Shown: positions 27,960 through 37,613 of the stretch, piece after piece | Layout of the letters: each line of letters begins with the position of its first letter | Numbering within the stretch: position 1 is the first letter of the stretch | Assembly: GCF_031455295.1 (NCBI RefSeq) | Contig: NZ_JAVDSL010000002.1 | Location: 496,001 to 560,000 of the forward strand | Direction of reading: 5' to 3' | Length of the DNA stretch: 64,000 nucleotides | Source: Leifsonia sp. 1010 | Lineage (GTDB): Bacteria; Actinomycetota; Actinomycetes; Actinomycetales; Microbacteriaceae | Translations under genes and position numbers: made by a program | The notes under the pieces: generated by a model | The model's input: the letters and a program-made list of their open reading frames with translations, nothing else | Databases searched by the model: none | Told to the model about the DNA's origin: nothing

Positions 27960-27965
27960 TAGGAT
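27960..27965 (+). promoter_or_regulatory. -10 box of the HIT gene, leaderless type
   Basis: TAGGAT, 6 bases before the ATG at 27972. It gives the HIT-phoH-ybeY-corC-era operon its own promoter after the palindrome. Confidence 0.6.
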
Positions 27966-27971
27966 AGGGGT

Positions 27972-28340
27972 ATGGCAGAGACGGAGCGTTCGATCTTCTC
28001 CCGCATCATCGCGGGCGAGATCCCGGCCGACGTGGTGTACGACTCGGAGCGCCTGATCGCGTTCCGCGACATCGCCCCGAAGGCGCCCGTGCACCTCCTC
28101 GTCGTGCCTAAGACGGAGCAGTACCGCAATGTCGCCGAGCTCGCTGACGGCGATCCGGAGCTGCTGGCCGAACTGGTCGCGACGGCGAAGCGCCTCGCCG
28201 ACGAGCTCGGCGACGGCGATTTCCGTCTGGTCTTCAACACGGGCGAGCGCGCGGGTCAGACCGTGTTCCACGTCCACGCACACGTATTGAGCGCACCGGG
28301 TGACGGCCCGGGCCTCGAGGAAGGAAGCCTTGCCCTCTAG
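27972..28340 (+). CDS. HIT (histidine triad) family hydrolase
   Basis: 122 residues, typical of HINT proteins. The histidine triad HVHAHVL lies near residues 98-104, with SIFSRIIAGEIPADVVYDSE at the N-terminus and FNTGERAGQTVFH before the triad. HINT enzymes hydrolyse nucleoside phosphoramidates and aminoacyl adenylates; the physiological role is uncertain. The gene is first in an operon with phoH, ybeY, a CorC-type gene and era, and its stop overlaps the phoH start. Confidence 0.92.
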   Translation: MAETERSIFSRIIAGEIPADVVYDSERLIAFRDIAPKAPVHLLVVPKTEQYRNVAELADGDPELLAELVATAKRLADELGDGDFRLVFNTGERAGQTVFHVHAHVLSAPGDGPGLEEGSLAL

Positions 28341-29421
28341 CGAATCCACCGCCTCCGGAGCGACTCCGGGCGACGGCGCCGAGGTGCGCCTGAGCGTCGA
28401 CGGCGTGCAGATGGTCCGCCTTCTCGGACCCCAGGATCGCCTGCTCACCACGCTGGAACGGCAGTATCCGCTCGTCAGCGTCCACGTGCGCGGCAACGAG
28501 ATCGCCCTGAGCGGCGACGCCGGCCAGGTGGCCGAGGCGCAACGGCTCGTGGAGGAGCTGCTCCAGATGGTGCGGAACGGGCAAGACCTGTCGCCCGCCG
28601 AGGTGACGAGCTCCGCCCGGATGCTCGGCACCGACCTCAACCTGAGCCCGTCGGACGTGCTCGGCCAGGCCATCCTCACGGCGCGCGGCAAGAGCATCCG
28701 CCCGAAGACGCTCGGTCAGAGCCAGTACGTCGACGCGATCGACCACAACACGATCGTCTTCGGCATCGGCCCCGCCGGAACCGGCAAGACGTACCTCGCG
28801 ATGGCGAAGGCCGTCCAGGCGCTGCAGCGTAAAGAGGTCAACCGGATCATTCTGACGCGTCCGGCGGTCGAGGCGGGCGAGCGGCTCGGCTACCTGCCCG
28901 GCACGCTGACCGACAAGATCGACCCGTACCTGCGCCCGCTGTACGACGCGCTCAACGAGATGATGGATCCGGAGCTCGTCCCGAAGCTGCTGGCGGCCGG
29001 GACCATCGAGGTCGCCCCGCTCGCCTACATGCGCGGCCGCACCCTCAACGACTCCTTCATCGTGCTCGACGAGGCCCAGAACACCACGCCCGAGCAGATG
29101 AAGATGTTCCTGACCCGTCTCGGCTTCAACTCCAAGATGGTCGTCACCGGCGACATCACCCAGATCGACCTGCCGAACTCGGCCAGCGGCCTGCGGCTCG
29201 TCACTCGCGTGCTCAACGACATCGACGACATCCACTTCGCGCGGCTGACGAGCGAAGACGTCGTTCGACACAGCCTGGTCGGGCGCATCGTCGACGCCTA
29301 CACCGAATACGACGCGCGCCAGCAGGCGCGGCACTACGAGCGCGAGCAGGCAGCCGAGTTCGCCAATCGCGCCGAGCGCCGCTCCGGCGGACCGCGCGAC
29401 CACCTCCCGAAGCGACGATAG
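28330..29421 (+). CDS. phoH: PhoH-like ATPase
   Basis: 363 residues from the TTG at 28330, chosen because GAGGAAGGAAG lies just upstream at ribosome-site distance. A GTG at 28300 would add 10 residues. An N-terminal KH-like region (about residues 20-95) is followed by the PhoH ATPase domain with Walker A GPAGTGKT, Walker [10 protein letters not shown] and [10 protein letters not shown]. PhoH proteins are ATPases linked to RNA metabolism, and the phoH-ybeY pairing is widely conserved, suggesting rRNA maturation or decay. It overlaps the HIT stop by 11 bases and ybeY follows after 7 bases. Confidence 0.93.
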   Translation: MPSSESTASGATPGDGAEVRLSVDGVQMVRLLGPQDRLLTTLERQYPLVSVHVRGNEIALSGDAGQVAEAQRLVEELLQMVRNGQDLSPAEVTSSARMLGTDLNLSPSDVLGQAILTARGKSIRPKTLGQSQYVDAIDHNTIVFGIGPAGTGKTYLAMAKAVQALQRKEVNRIILTRPAVEAGERLGYLPGTLTDKIDPYLRPLYDALNEMMDPELVPKLLAAGTIEVAPLAYMRGRTLNDSFIVLDEAQNTTPEQMKMFLTRLGFNSKMVVTGDITQIDLPNSASGLRLVTRVLNDIDDIHFARLTSEDVVRHSLVGRIVDAYTEYDARQQARHYEREQAAEFANRAERRSGGPRDHLPKRR

Positions 29422-29428
29422 GGCCGCA

Positions 29429-29890
29429 GTGAGCATCGAGATCAACAACGAGTCGACCATCGAGGTCGACGAGGCCGCCCTGCAGCGCCTCGCCGGCTAC
29501 GCCTTCGACATCCTGCACGTGCACCCCGACGCGGAGCTCGCGATCGTGCTTGTCGACGAGGCCGCCATGGAGCAGCTGCACGTGCAGTGGATGGACGAGC
29601 CGGGCCCGACCGATGTCCTCAGCTTCCCGATGGACGAGCTGCGCCCGGGAACCGAGGAGGAGCCGTCGCCCGCGGGTCTGCTCGGCGACGTCGTGCTGTG
29701 CCCGCAGGTCGCCCAGGTGCAGGCGGAGACGGCCGGCCACTCGCTGATGGATGAACTGTTGCTGCTCACCACGCACGGCATCCTGCACCTGCTCGGCTTC
29801 GATCACGCGGAGCCGGCCGAGGAGCGCGAGATGTTCGCCATCCAGCGCGACATCCTCGTCGGCTTCTCGCGCTACGACCGACAGCGGTAG
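29429..29890 (+). CDS. ybeY: Endoribonuclease YbeY (rRNA maturation factor)
   Basis: 153 residues, GTG start. The metal-binding motif H3xH5xH is present as [11 protein letters not shown] near residues 114-124. [21 protein letters not shown] is the other family signature. YbeY matures the 3' end of 16S rRNA and takes part in 70S quality control. It lies between phoH and the CNNM/CorC gene, the usual order. Confidence 0.95.
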   Translation: MSIEINNESTIEVDEAALQRLAGYAFDILHVHPDAELAIVLVDEAAMEQLHVQWMDEPGPTDVLSFPMDELRPGTEEEPSPAGLLGDVVLCPQVAQVQAETAGHSLMDELLLLTTHGILHLLGFDHAEPAEEREMFAIQRDILVGFSRYDRQR

Positions 29891-29898
29891 GGGGCGGG

Positions 29899-31335
29899 AT
29901 GCTGCAGGCGCTGTTCTTCATCGTCGCGTTCCTGCTGGTGGCTTTCGGCGGTCTGATGGCCGCCGTCGACTCGGCCCTCGCGGTGCAGTCGCGCGCCGAC
30001 ATCGCCGATCTCGCCGAGACCTCCCGGGCGAAGAAGTCGCTGCGCGCGATCGCGGAGGACCCGGGCGCCTACTTCAACGCCATCAGCTTCACCCGCATCA
30101 TCGCGGAGACGACAGCGGCGGTCCTGGTCACCCTCGCCTTCGAGCAGATCTTCGAGCAGTGGTGGGTCTCGTTGATCCTGGCCGCGCTCATCATGACGGC
30201 GGTGTCGTTCGTTCTCGTCGGCGTCAGTCCGCGCAGTGTCGGCCGGGCCAACTCCACGCTGCTGCTCCGCCTCACCGCGCCGATCGTGCGCTTCGTGCGT
30301 GTCGTGCTCGGCCCCATCCCGGGCGGACTGGTCGCCCTCGGCAATCGCGTCACGCCGTCACGCGCTCGTTCGGCGCCGGTGACGAGCGAGGAGCAGCTGC
30401 TGTCGATCGTCGACGAGGCGACCGAGTTCGATGTGCTCGAGGAGGACGACCGCGAGCTCATCCACTCGATCTTCGAGTTCAACGCGACCGTGGTGCGCGA
30501 GGTGATGATCCCGCGCACGGACATGATCACCGTCGACTCCACCGCCGGTCTCGGCACGGCCATGGGGCTGTTCTTCAGCACCGGCGTCTCGCGCATGCCC
30601 GTCATCGACGGCGGCGACCCGGACGAGGTGGTGGGCATCCTCTACCTGAGGGATGCGGCGAAGCTGAGCTTCGAGCGTCCCCTCGGCGCGGACGAGCTCA
30701 CCGTGCGCGACCTGGCCCGCCCCGCCCTGTTCGTGCCGGAGTCGCAGAAGGCCGACGCCCTGCTCGCCCAGATGCAGCGCGAGTCCAACCACCTCGCGAT
30801 GGTCGTCGACGAGTACGGCGGCATCGCCGGACTGGTCACCCTCGAAGACCTCATCGAGGAGCTGGTCGGCGACATCTCGGACGAATACGACCACGAGGTC
30901 GCGCTGATCCAGGCGATCGGGGAGGGCCGCTACCGCATCGCGACCCGGCTGCCGATCGACGACCTGGCCGAGCTGTTCGACACCGAGATCGAGGAGGAGG
31001 ACGTCGACAGTGTCGGCGGTCTCGTCACGAAGGCGCTCGGGCGTCTGCCCGAGGTCGGCTCGGCGGTCACGGTGCACGGGCTGCGCTTCACGGTCGACCG
31101 TATCGAGGGCCGGCACAAGCACGTCGCGACGGTCATCGTCGAGCGGGATGCCGCCCTGCTTCCGGAGGCGGACGGCGAGACCGCCGGCTCGCGCGACTCC
31201 CGCGACTCCCGCGACGACGACCGCCGCGCGGCACGGCATGACCGGCACGGCGACACGCGACACGGCGACAACCGCCACGGTGACCTCGGCGATTCCCGCC
31301 GCGACACCAGACACACCCAGGAGAGCAGATCGTGA
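29899..31335 (+). CDS. CNNM/CorC (hemolysin-like) membrane protein with His/Arg/Asp-rich tail
   Basis: 478 residues. An N-terminal DUF21/CNNM membrane domain (about 1-190, helices at 1-22, 60-80 and 90-115) is followed by two CBS domains (about 205-330, with MIPRTDMITVDSTAGLGTA) and a CorC_HlyC transporter-associated domain (about 345-425). Family members are linked to magnesium or cobalt efflux and homeostasis. The last 45 or so residues are low-complexity, with SRD and RHGD/RHGDN repeats and several histidines, a possible cytoplasmic metal-binding tail not general to the family. Its stop overlaps the era start by 4 bases. Confidence 0.9.
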   Translation: MLQALFFIVAFLLVAFGGLMAAVDSALAVQSRADIADLAETSRAKKSLRAIAEDPGAYFNAISFTRIIAETTAAVLVTLAFEQIFEQWWVSLILAALIMTAVSFVLVGVSPRSVGRANSTLLLRLTAPIVRFVRVVLGPIPGGLVALGNRVTPSRARSAPVTSEEQLLSIVDEATEFDVLEEDDRELIHSIFEFNATVVREVMIPRTDMITVDSTAGLGTAMGLFFSTGVSRMPVIDGGDPDEVVGILYLRDAAKLSFERPLGADELTVRDLARPALFVPESQKADALLAQMQRESNHLAMVVDEYGGIAGLVTLEDLIEELVGDISDEYDHEVALIQAIGEGRYRIATRLPIDDLAELFDTEIEEEDVDSVGGLVTKALGRLPEVGSAVTVHGLRFTVDRIEGRHKHVATVIVERDAALLPEADGETAGSRDSRDSRDDDRRAARHDRHGDTRHGDNRHGDLGDSRRDTRHTQESRS

Positions 31336-32225
31336 CCGACTACCACGCCGGATTCGTCTCGTTCGTCGGCCGCCCCAATGTGGGCAAGTCGACGCTGACC
31401 AATGCCCTCGTCGGCGAGAAGGTCGCCATCACGAGCTCGAAGCCGCAGACCACCCGGCGCGCGATCCGCGGGATCGTCCACCAGAAGGACGGCCAGCTCA
31501 TCCTGGTCGACACCCCGGGCATCCACCGGCCGCGCACGCTGCTCGGAGAGCGGCTCAACACGCTCGTCCAGTCGACCCTCGGCGATGTCGACGTGATCGG
31601 CTTCTGCGTCCCCGCCGACGAGAAGATCGGCCCGGGCGACCGGTTCATCAACGAGCAGCTGGACGAGTACCCGCGCGCCAAGAAGGTTGCGATTGTGACC
31701 AAGGTGGATGCGGCGGCCAAGACGCAGGTGGCCGAGCAGCTGCTCGCGGTGTCGGCGCTGCGCGAGTGGGAGGCGATCATCCCGGTGTCGGCGGTCAGCC
31801 GCATCCAGCTCGACACCCTGACGTCGGAGCTCATGAAGCTGCTTCCGGAGTCGTCGGCGCCGCTCTACCCGGACGAGGCCATCACCGACGAGGGACTCGA
31901 GGACCGCATCTCCGAGTACATCCGCGAGGCCGTCCTGGAGGGTGTCGAGGACGAGCTGCCGCACTCGCTGGCGGTGACGATCGACGACATCATCGAGCGC
32001 GACGACAAGGACCTCGTCGAGGTCTACGCCAACCTCTTCGTCGAGCGCGACAGCCAGAAGGCGATCGTGATCGGCAAGGGCGGCAGCCGCATCCGCGACG
32101 TCGGCGCCACGGCCCGTGTGCCGATCGAGAGGCTGCTCGGGCGCCACGTGTTCCTGTCGATCCGGGTGAAGGTCGCGAAGGACTGGCAGCGTGACCCGAA
32201 GCAGCTGGGGCGGCTCGGGTTCTAG
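31332..32225 (+). CDS. era: GTPase Era
   Basis: 297 residues, GTG start overlapping the preceding stop. The GTPase domain has G1 GRPNVGKST, G3 DTPGIHRP and a TKVD-type G4 (IVTKVDAA). A C-terminal KH domain includes VIGKGGSRIRDVGATARV. Era binds the 3' end of 16S rRNA in 30S assembly. It is the last gene of the HIT-phoH-ybeY-corC-era operon, consistent with the shared ribosome-maturation theme. Confidence 0.97.
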   Translation: MTDYHAGFVSFVGRPNVGKSTLTNALVGEKVAITSSKPQTTRRAIRGIVHQKDGQLILVDTPGIHRPRTLLGERLNTLVQSTLGDVDVIGFCVPADEKIGPGDRFINEQLDEYPRAKKVAIVTKVDAAAKTQVAEQLLAVSALREWEAIIPVSAVSRIQLDTLTSELMKLLPESSAPLYPDEAITDEGLEDRISEYIREAVLEGVEDELPHSLAVTIDDIIERDDKDLVEVYANLFVERDSQKAIVIGKGGSRIRDVGATARVPIERLLGRHVFLSIRVKVAKDWQRDPKQLGRLGF

Positions 32226-32293
32226 GCGGAGGAGGCCGTACATCCCGAGGATGATTCCGGCCGCTGGATGCGCTGCGGCGCACACCCGGACCG

Positions 32294-32299
32294 TACGGT
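32294..32299 (+). promoter_or_regulatory. -10 box of the sensor kinase gene, leaderless type
   Basis: TACGGT, 6 bases before the ATG at 32306. Confidence 0.45.
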
Positions 32300-32305
32300 A
32301 GAAGC

Positions 32306-34174
32306 ATGCCCGACCGCCGCAGACTGCTGAGCGCGCTCGCTCCGCACCGCTGGGTGCTGGAGCCGGCGCTGGCCGTCGTGCTGTTCGCGGCGTGGCTGGT
32401 GACCGGTCTGCCGTACGACCTGGCGGCGGGCCTCGCACTCGTGTTCTACTGCGCCGCGGTCGCGCTGTCCCGCATCCTGCCCGGCGTCGCGCTCGGCCTC
32501 GTGTGGGTCGCCGTCCTGCTGGAGCTGACCGAGCAGGAGTCGCTGGACGGCGCCTTCCGGGTGATCTCGGCGGTCGCGGTCGTCGCGTCGCTGGTCGGCG
32601 TCGCCGCGCACGGCGGGCGGGTGCTCCGCTGGCTGGACTTCTCGTCGGCGATCATGCTCGCCCCGGCCGTCGCCTACCTGTTCACGGTGCGCGGCGACCT
32701 GAAGTTCCCGCAGTTCGGTCCGGTGATCGGCGGGTATTACACCAGCCAGGGCATCGGTTTCCTGCTGATGAGCCTGCTGCTGGCGGTGATCTTCGTCGCC
32801 GCCTGGCTGCTCGGCTTCCTGGTGGCGCGGCAGCGCGCGGCCAATGTGACCGCCTCCGGCTCGCGCGGCCCGTCCGTCCTGGTCTGGCTGGCGTCCAACG
32901 GCGGGATCGAGTCCGGCGAGGACGACCCGTCGCGTCCGGAGCTCGTCCGGCGGCTCACCCGGACGCAGCTGACCACCGACGTCGCCGGCGCCATAGCGCT
33001 GGCCGTGTTCTCCCTGCTCATCGCCGGAGCCGACCGGTCGGCGTTCCTGGTGACGATCGTGTTCGCGGTCGCGGTGGCCCTGCGCCGGATGTCGCCCGCC
33101 GTCGCCCTCTCGCTCGCGTGGTTGGCGGCGGTGCTGCAGATGACCACCGGGCACAGCATCCTGGTCAGCAATCTCGCCGTGCTCATCGTGCTGTACGCGA
33201 CCGCCGCCTATGGCGACCGGATCGTCCGCGCCGCCGGCCTCATCTCGGCCGGGATCGGGGCGCTGGTCGCCGCCCTGTACCTGACCGTGACGGCGGCGGT
33301 CGCGCAGGGCTACTACGACCTCCTGTCGAGCGCGATCGCGAGCGTCGCGCTGCAGTTCGCGTTCCTGTTCGTCGTGAGCGTCACGGTTCTCGGCCTGTCG
33401 TGGGTGCTCGGCCTGCTCATGCGCACTTGGCGCAACGCACGGGTCGCCCGACGAGCCCGGGCGGAGGCCGAACTCGACCGCAATCGGGCGGTCGAGGACG
33501 TCGTGGTCGAGCAGGAGCGCACCCGCATCGCCCGGGATATGCACGACGTTGTCGCCCACTCGCTCGCGGTCGTCATCGCCCAGGCGGACGGAGCGCGATA
33601 CGCCCGGCGCACCGACCCCGACGCGGTGGATGAGGCGCTCGCGACCATCGCATCCACCGCCCGGTCGGCGCTCGGCGACGTGCGCGTGCTGCTCGCCGAG
33701 CTGCGGCAGTCGCATCCCGCCGACTCCGCACGCGAACCGGGTGCGCACGACGGGCCGCAGCCGTCGCTGGCCGACCTCGATCAGACGGTCGAGCACATCC
33801 GCTCGGCCGGTCTGGCGGTCGAACTGGAACGGCAGGGGAGCGTCGCGGCTCTTGGCTCGGCGCAGCAGCTCGCCGCCTTCCGCATCGTGCAGGAGGCTCT
33901 GACCAACGCACTGCGCCACGGCGACACCAGCCGCCCCGCGAGCGTGGTGCTCGCGGAGGCGCCGGCCGAACGCGGACCAGGAATCGTCATCACCGTGAGG
34001 AACACCATGAGAGACACGACCCTCGAACCGACCACGACCGGCTCCGTGCCGCGCATCGGCCACGGGCTGCCCGGGATGCGCGAGCGCGCGTCCCTCGCCG
34101 GCGGATATCTCACGGCAGGGCCGATGAGCGGGGAGTTCGTGGTCACCGCCTTCCTCCCGGGAGCGGTCGCGTGA
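32306..34174 (+). CDS. NarL-type sensor histidine kinase with duplicated membrane sensor
   Basis: 622 residues, longer than usual for this class. Two similar blocks of membrane helices lie at about 10-175 and 215-375. LPGVALGLVWVAVLLELTEQ in the first corresponds to MSPAVALSLAWLAAVLQMTT in the second, so the sensor arose by internal duplication. The HisKA_3 box RTRIARDMHDVVAHS has the phosphoacceptor His413. The ATP-binding domain shows FRIVQEALTNALRHG and GHGLPGMRERASLAGG. The signal is unknown. It overlaps the response-regulator start (GTGA), so the pair is co-translated. Confidence 0.9.
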   Translation: MPDRRRLLSALAPHRWVLEPALAVVLFAAWLVTGLPYDLAAGLALVFYCAAVALSRILPGVALGLVWVAVLLELTEQESLDGAFRVISAVAVVASLVGVAAHGGRVLRWLDFSSAIMLAPAVAYLFTVRGDLKFPQFGPVIGGYYTSQGIGFLLMSLLLAVIFVAAWLLGFLVARQRAANVTASGSRGPSVLVWLASNGGIESGEDDPSRPELVRRLTRTQLTTDVAGAIALAVFSLLIAGADRSAFLVTIVFAVAVALRRMSPAVALSLAWLAAVLQMTTGHSILVSNLAVLIVLYATAAYGDRIVRAAGLISAGIGALVAALYLTVTAAVAQGYYDLLSSAIASVALQFAFLFVVSVTVLGLSWVLGLLMRTWRNARVARRARAEAELDRNRAVEDVVVEQERTRIARDMHDVVAHSLAVVIAQADGARYARRTDPDAVDEALATIASTARSALGDVRVLLAELRQSHPADSAREPGAHDGPQPSLADLDQTVEHIRSAGLAVELERQGSVAALGSAQQLAAFRIVQEALTNALRHGDTSRPASVVLAEAPAERGPGIVITVRNTMRDTTLEPTTTGSVPRIGHGLPGMRERASLAGGYLTAGPMSGEFVVTAFLPGAVA

Positions 34175-34863
34175 GCGGCGCCACGGTCGAGGCGGTGCCC
34201 ATCCGGGTGCTGCTCGTCGACGACCAGCCGCTGTTCCGCGCGGGCGTGCGGATGCTGCTCAGCTCGCAGGACGACCTGGAGTTCGCGGGGGAGGCCGGCA
34301 ACGGGCAGGAGGGTGTGCGCCTGGCGGCGGAGACGCGTCCGGACGTCGTGCTGATGGATATCCGGATGCCCGTGATGGACGGCATCGCGGCTACGAGCGC
34401 GATCATCGCGGATGCCGAGCGCGCTGGACGCACCGCGCCACGGATCGTGGTGCTGACGACATTCGATCTGGACGAGGCGGCCGCTCGCGCGATCCGCGGC
34501 GGCGCGAGCGGGTTCGTACTGAAGGATGCGGAGCCCGAGTTCCTGCTGGCCGCCATCCGCACAGTGCACGCGGGCAGTGCGGTCATCGCGGCCGGGGCGA
34601 CGCGCGAGCTGTTCGAGTACTTCTCGTCCGCGCAGCCGGTGCGGCCGGAGCCGCCGGAGTTCGCCTCCCTCACCTCCCGCGAGCGGGAGATCTTCGTGCT
34701 CGCCGCCCGTGGCCTGAGCAACGCGGAGATCGCGGGGTCGGAGTTCCTCAGCGAGGCGACCGTGAAGACGCACATCTCGCGCATCCTCGCGAAGCTGGGG
34801 CTGCGCGACCGCGTGCAGATGGTCGTCTACGCGTTCGAGCACGGCCTGACCGCCGCCGAGTAG
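34171..34863 (+). CDS. NarL/FixJ-family response regulator
   Basis: 230 residues. The receiver domain (about 11-130) has phosphoacceptor Asp63 in VVLMDIRMP, an acidic pair at Asp17/Asp18 and a Lys near residue 116 (VLKDAEPE). The LuxR-type helix-turn-helix lies at about 165-228 (LTSREREIFVLAARGLSNAEIA; ATVKTHISRILAKLGLRDR). It pairs with the upstream kinase. Likely targets are the adjacent ABC exporter and lipid-modification genes (inference from position). The tandem 109-bp repeat array begins directly after its stop. Confidence 0.93.
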   Translation: MSGATVEAVPIRVLLVDDQPLFRAGVRMLLSSQDDLEFAGEAGNGQEGVRLAAETRPDVVLMDIRMPVMDGIAATSAIIADAERAGRTAPRIVVLTTFDLDEAAARAIRGGASGFVLKDAEPEFLLAAIRTVHAGSAVIAAGATRELFEYFSSAQPVRPEPPEFASLTSREREIFVLAARGLSNAEIAGSEFLSEATVKTHISRILAKLGLRDRVQMVVYAFEHGLTAAE

Positions 34864-34869
34864 CCGCGG

Positions 34870-35175
34870 CTTCCGTCGGTGAGAACGCCGCGAATCTCTG
34901 ACGGGCCGCGGTGGGGATGGAGTTTCAGGGCGGGTTCGCCCCGATCTCCGACGGAAGTCTCGGTCGGAGATGGCCGGGCTTCCGTCGGTAGAAGTGCCGC
35001 AAATCTCCGACGGGCCGCGGTGGGGATGGAGTTTCGGGCGGTACAGCCCGTATCTCCGACGGAAGGCCCCGGTCGGGGATGGGCGGGCTTGCGTCGGTAG
35101 GAGTGCCGCAAATGTCCGACGGACCGCGGTCAGGATGGAGTTTCAGGGCGGGTTCGCCCGGATCTCCGACGGAAG
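34870..35175. repeat. 109-bp tandem repeat array, three units with conserved hairpins
   Basis: Units at 34870-34957, 34979-35065 and 35088-35175 recur with an exact 109-bp start-to-start period. The 21-22-bp spacers also share GGTCGG-N-GATG. Each unit begins CTTCCGTCGG (unit 3 has CTTGCGTCGG) and ends CCGACGGAAG, a terminal inverted repeat. A further ATCTCCGACGG-like copy lies inside, so the left arm could pair with either. A short inner hairpin is kept in all units although its bases differ: GGGCG-GGTT-CGCCC in units 1 and 3, CGGGC-GGTACA-GCCCG in unit 2. No convincing protein is encoded. The remainder of the 34864-35298 gap, apart from a -10 box, shows nothing recognised. Confidence 0.85.
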
Positions 35176-35285
35176 CGGACGGCAAACCGGCAGCGCGGAC
35201 ACGCCGGCCGGTGCCATCCCGCGTCATCCTCAGGGAGGACACAGGATCGCCCCACCGCCCGATTCGGCCGCAGGGGCCGCCTTCC

Positions 35286-35291
35286 TAGCGT
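35286..35291 (+). promoter_or_regulatory. -10 box of the ABC exporter operon
   Basis: TAGCGT, 7 bases before the ATG at 35299; the intervening TGAGGGC could act as a near ribosome site. Confidence 0.45.
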
Positions 35292-35298
35292 TGAGGGC

Positions 35299-36050
<752 letters not shown>

Positions 36051-36054
<4 letters not shown>

Positions 36055-37496
36055 GCCGCCCCTTCTCGGCCTTCCGAGCGAACGCGCGCGACCACCGCGC
36101 CGGCATCCTCGTCGCGGCCCTCAGCGCGGCCTTCGGCGTCGCCCTGGTCGGAGGGGTGGATGTGATGGCCGCGTTCATCGCCGGATCATCGATGGGGGAG
36201 CGCGCCAGTGTCCAGCTCGCTCTCGGGATCGTCGCCGGCATCTTCTTCGTCGTCGCCGTCTACGTCGGCGCGATCGTCACGACCAACACTTTCGCCACCG
36301 TCATCGCGGGCCGCACGCGCACGATCGCGCTGCTGCGGCTGATCGGCTCCAGCGCACGGACGCAGCGTCGTTCCGTCGCCGGCGAGGGTCTGGCGGTCGG
36401 TCTGATCGGGGCCGCGGTCGGGGGAGCCGCTGCCGCGGCGCTCTCGCTCCTCGCCGTCCGGCTTCTGATGATGGCGGGCGTCCTCCCGGAGGCGCAGTAT
36501 CCCGTCTTGAGCCTGCTGATGGTTCCGCCGGCGGTCATCGTCGTCCTCACCACCTGGCTCGCGTCCTGGGTGGGCAGCCGACGCGTGCTCACGGTGACGC
36601 CGGTGCAGGCGCTGGGCGCTGCGCAGGAGCGCCCCGCCGCCGCGGTGCGTAGCCGCGGTCGGCTGGCGGTATCGCTCGTCCTGATCCTGTCGGGCGCGGC
36701 GCTGCTGGTCTTCGGGCTCCTCCTCGGCACCGGCGTGTTCGTGCGCGTCAGCGCGACTCTCGCCCAGCTGTCGTCCTACGGCGTGCTCGTCGCGCTGCCG
36801 GGCGGGATCCTCTCGTTCACCGGGATCGTGCTGGCCGCGCCGTTCTTCCTCCCCTCCGTGCTGCGGGCGGTCGGCCTGCTGTTCGGCCGGGGAGCCGCGG
36901 GCCGTCTGGCCGCGGCCAATGCCGTGCGCAACCCGGAGCGCAGCTCCCGCACCGCGATCGGCCTGGTCATCGGGGTCACGCTGATCACGATGTTCGTGGT
37001 GGCGGCATCCACCTGGCAGGCGCTGATCCGGGATGCCGAGGCGCGCGAGCCGGGAATGTACGAAGGCAGCGACGGCATCATCGGGGTCACGATGGCGGTG
37101 TTCACGGTGCTCGTCGGGTTCTCGGCGATGATCGCGGCATGCGGTGTCGTCAACACGCTGTCGCTCAGCGTGCTGCAGCGGAGCCGCGAGCTCGGACTCC
37201 TGCGCGCGCTCGGCTTCACGGCCGGGCAGGTGCGGAGGATGGTCCTCGCCGAGAGCGCTCAGCTGACCGTCGCCTCTGTGCTGACTGGGCTTGCGCTGGG
37301 GACGCTCTACGGCTGGATCGGCGCGCAGTCGCTGCTCGGGATGATCCCCGGCGGAGGCGTCCTCGCCCCCGTCCTTCCCTGGCCGTTCCTGGGCGCGATC
37401 GTCCTGGGCGCCGCCGTTCTCGCCGTCGTCGCCGCCCTCGCGCCGACCCGCAGGGCCACGCGTGTCTCGCCCGTTGCGGCCCTCGCCGTGGAGTGA
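36051..37496 (+). CDS. FtsX-like ABC transporter permease
   Basis: 481 residues from the GTG at 36051 overlapping the ATPase stop; the upstream open frame shadows the ATPase. About eight membrane helices form two FtsX-type units (about residues 15-200 and 320-480), each with the conserved RTRTIALLRLIGSS or RSRELGLLRALGF cytoplasmic turn. A large extracellular domain is absent. It is the partner of the preceding ATPase, so the operon encodes a complete MacB-like or lipoprotein-release-like exporter. Regulation by the neighbouring two-component system is inferred. Confidence 0.9.
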
Positions 37497-37613
37497 CGGA
37501 CTCTGGATGTTGGCTGAACTCTCACGGAGCTTCAGCTATCGATGAACTGAGGCCGGAATAATGAGGCGTCCGCCCCGTCCCGTCCACCGGGTCGCCCGCG
37601 AGAGGATCCATCC

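Noticed and set aside
34870-35175. CRISPR array
   Set aside because: Repeats are about 88 bp with similar 21-22-bp spacers, only three units, and no cas gene is near.
35116-35175. tRNA-like element suggested by GGGTTCGCCC
   Set aside because: No acceptor, D or anticodon arm can be built around it; it is the inner hairpin of the tandem repeat.
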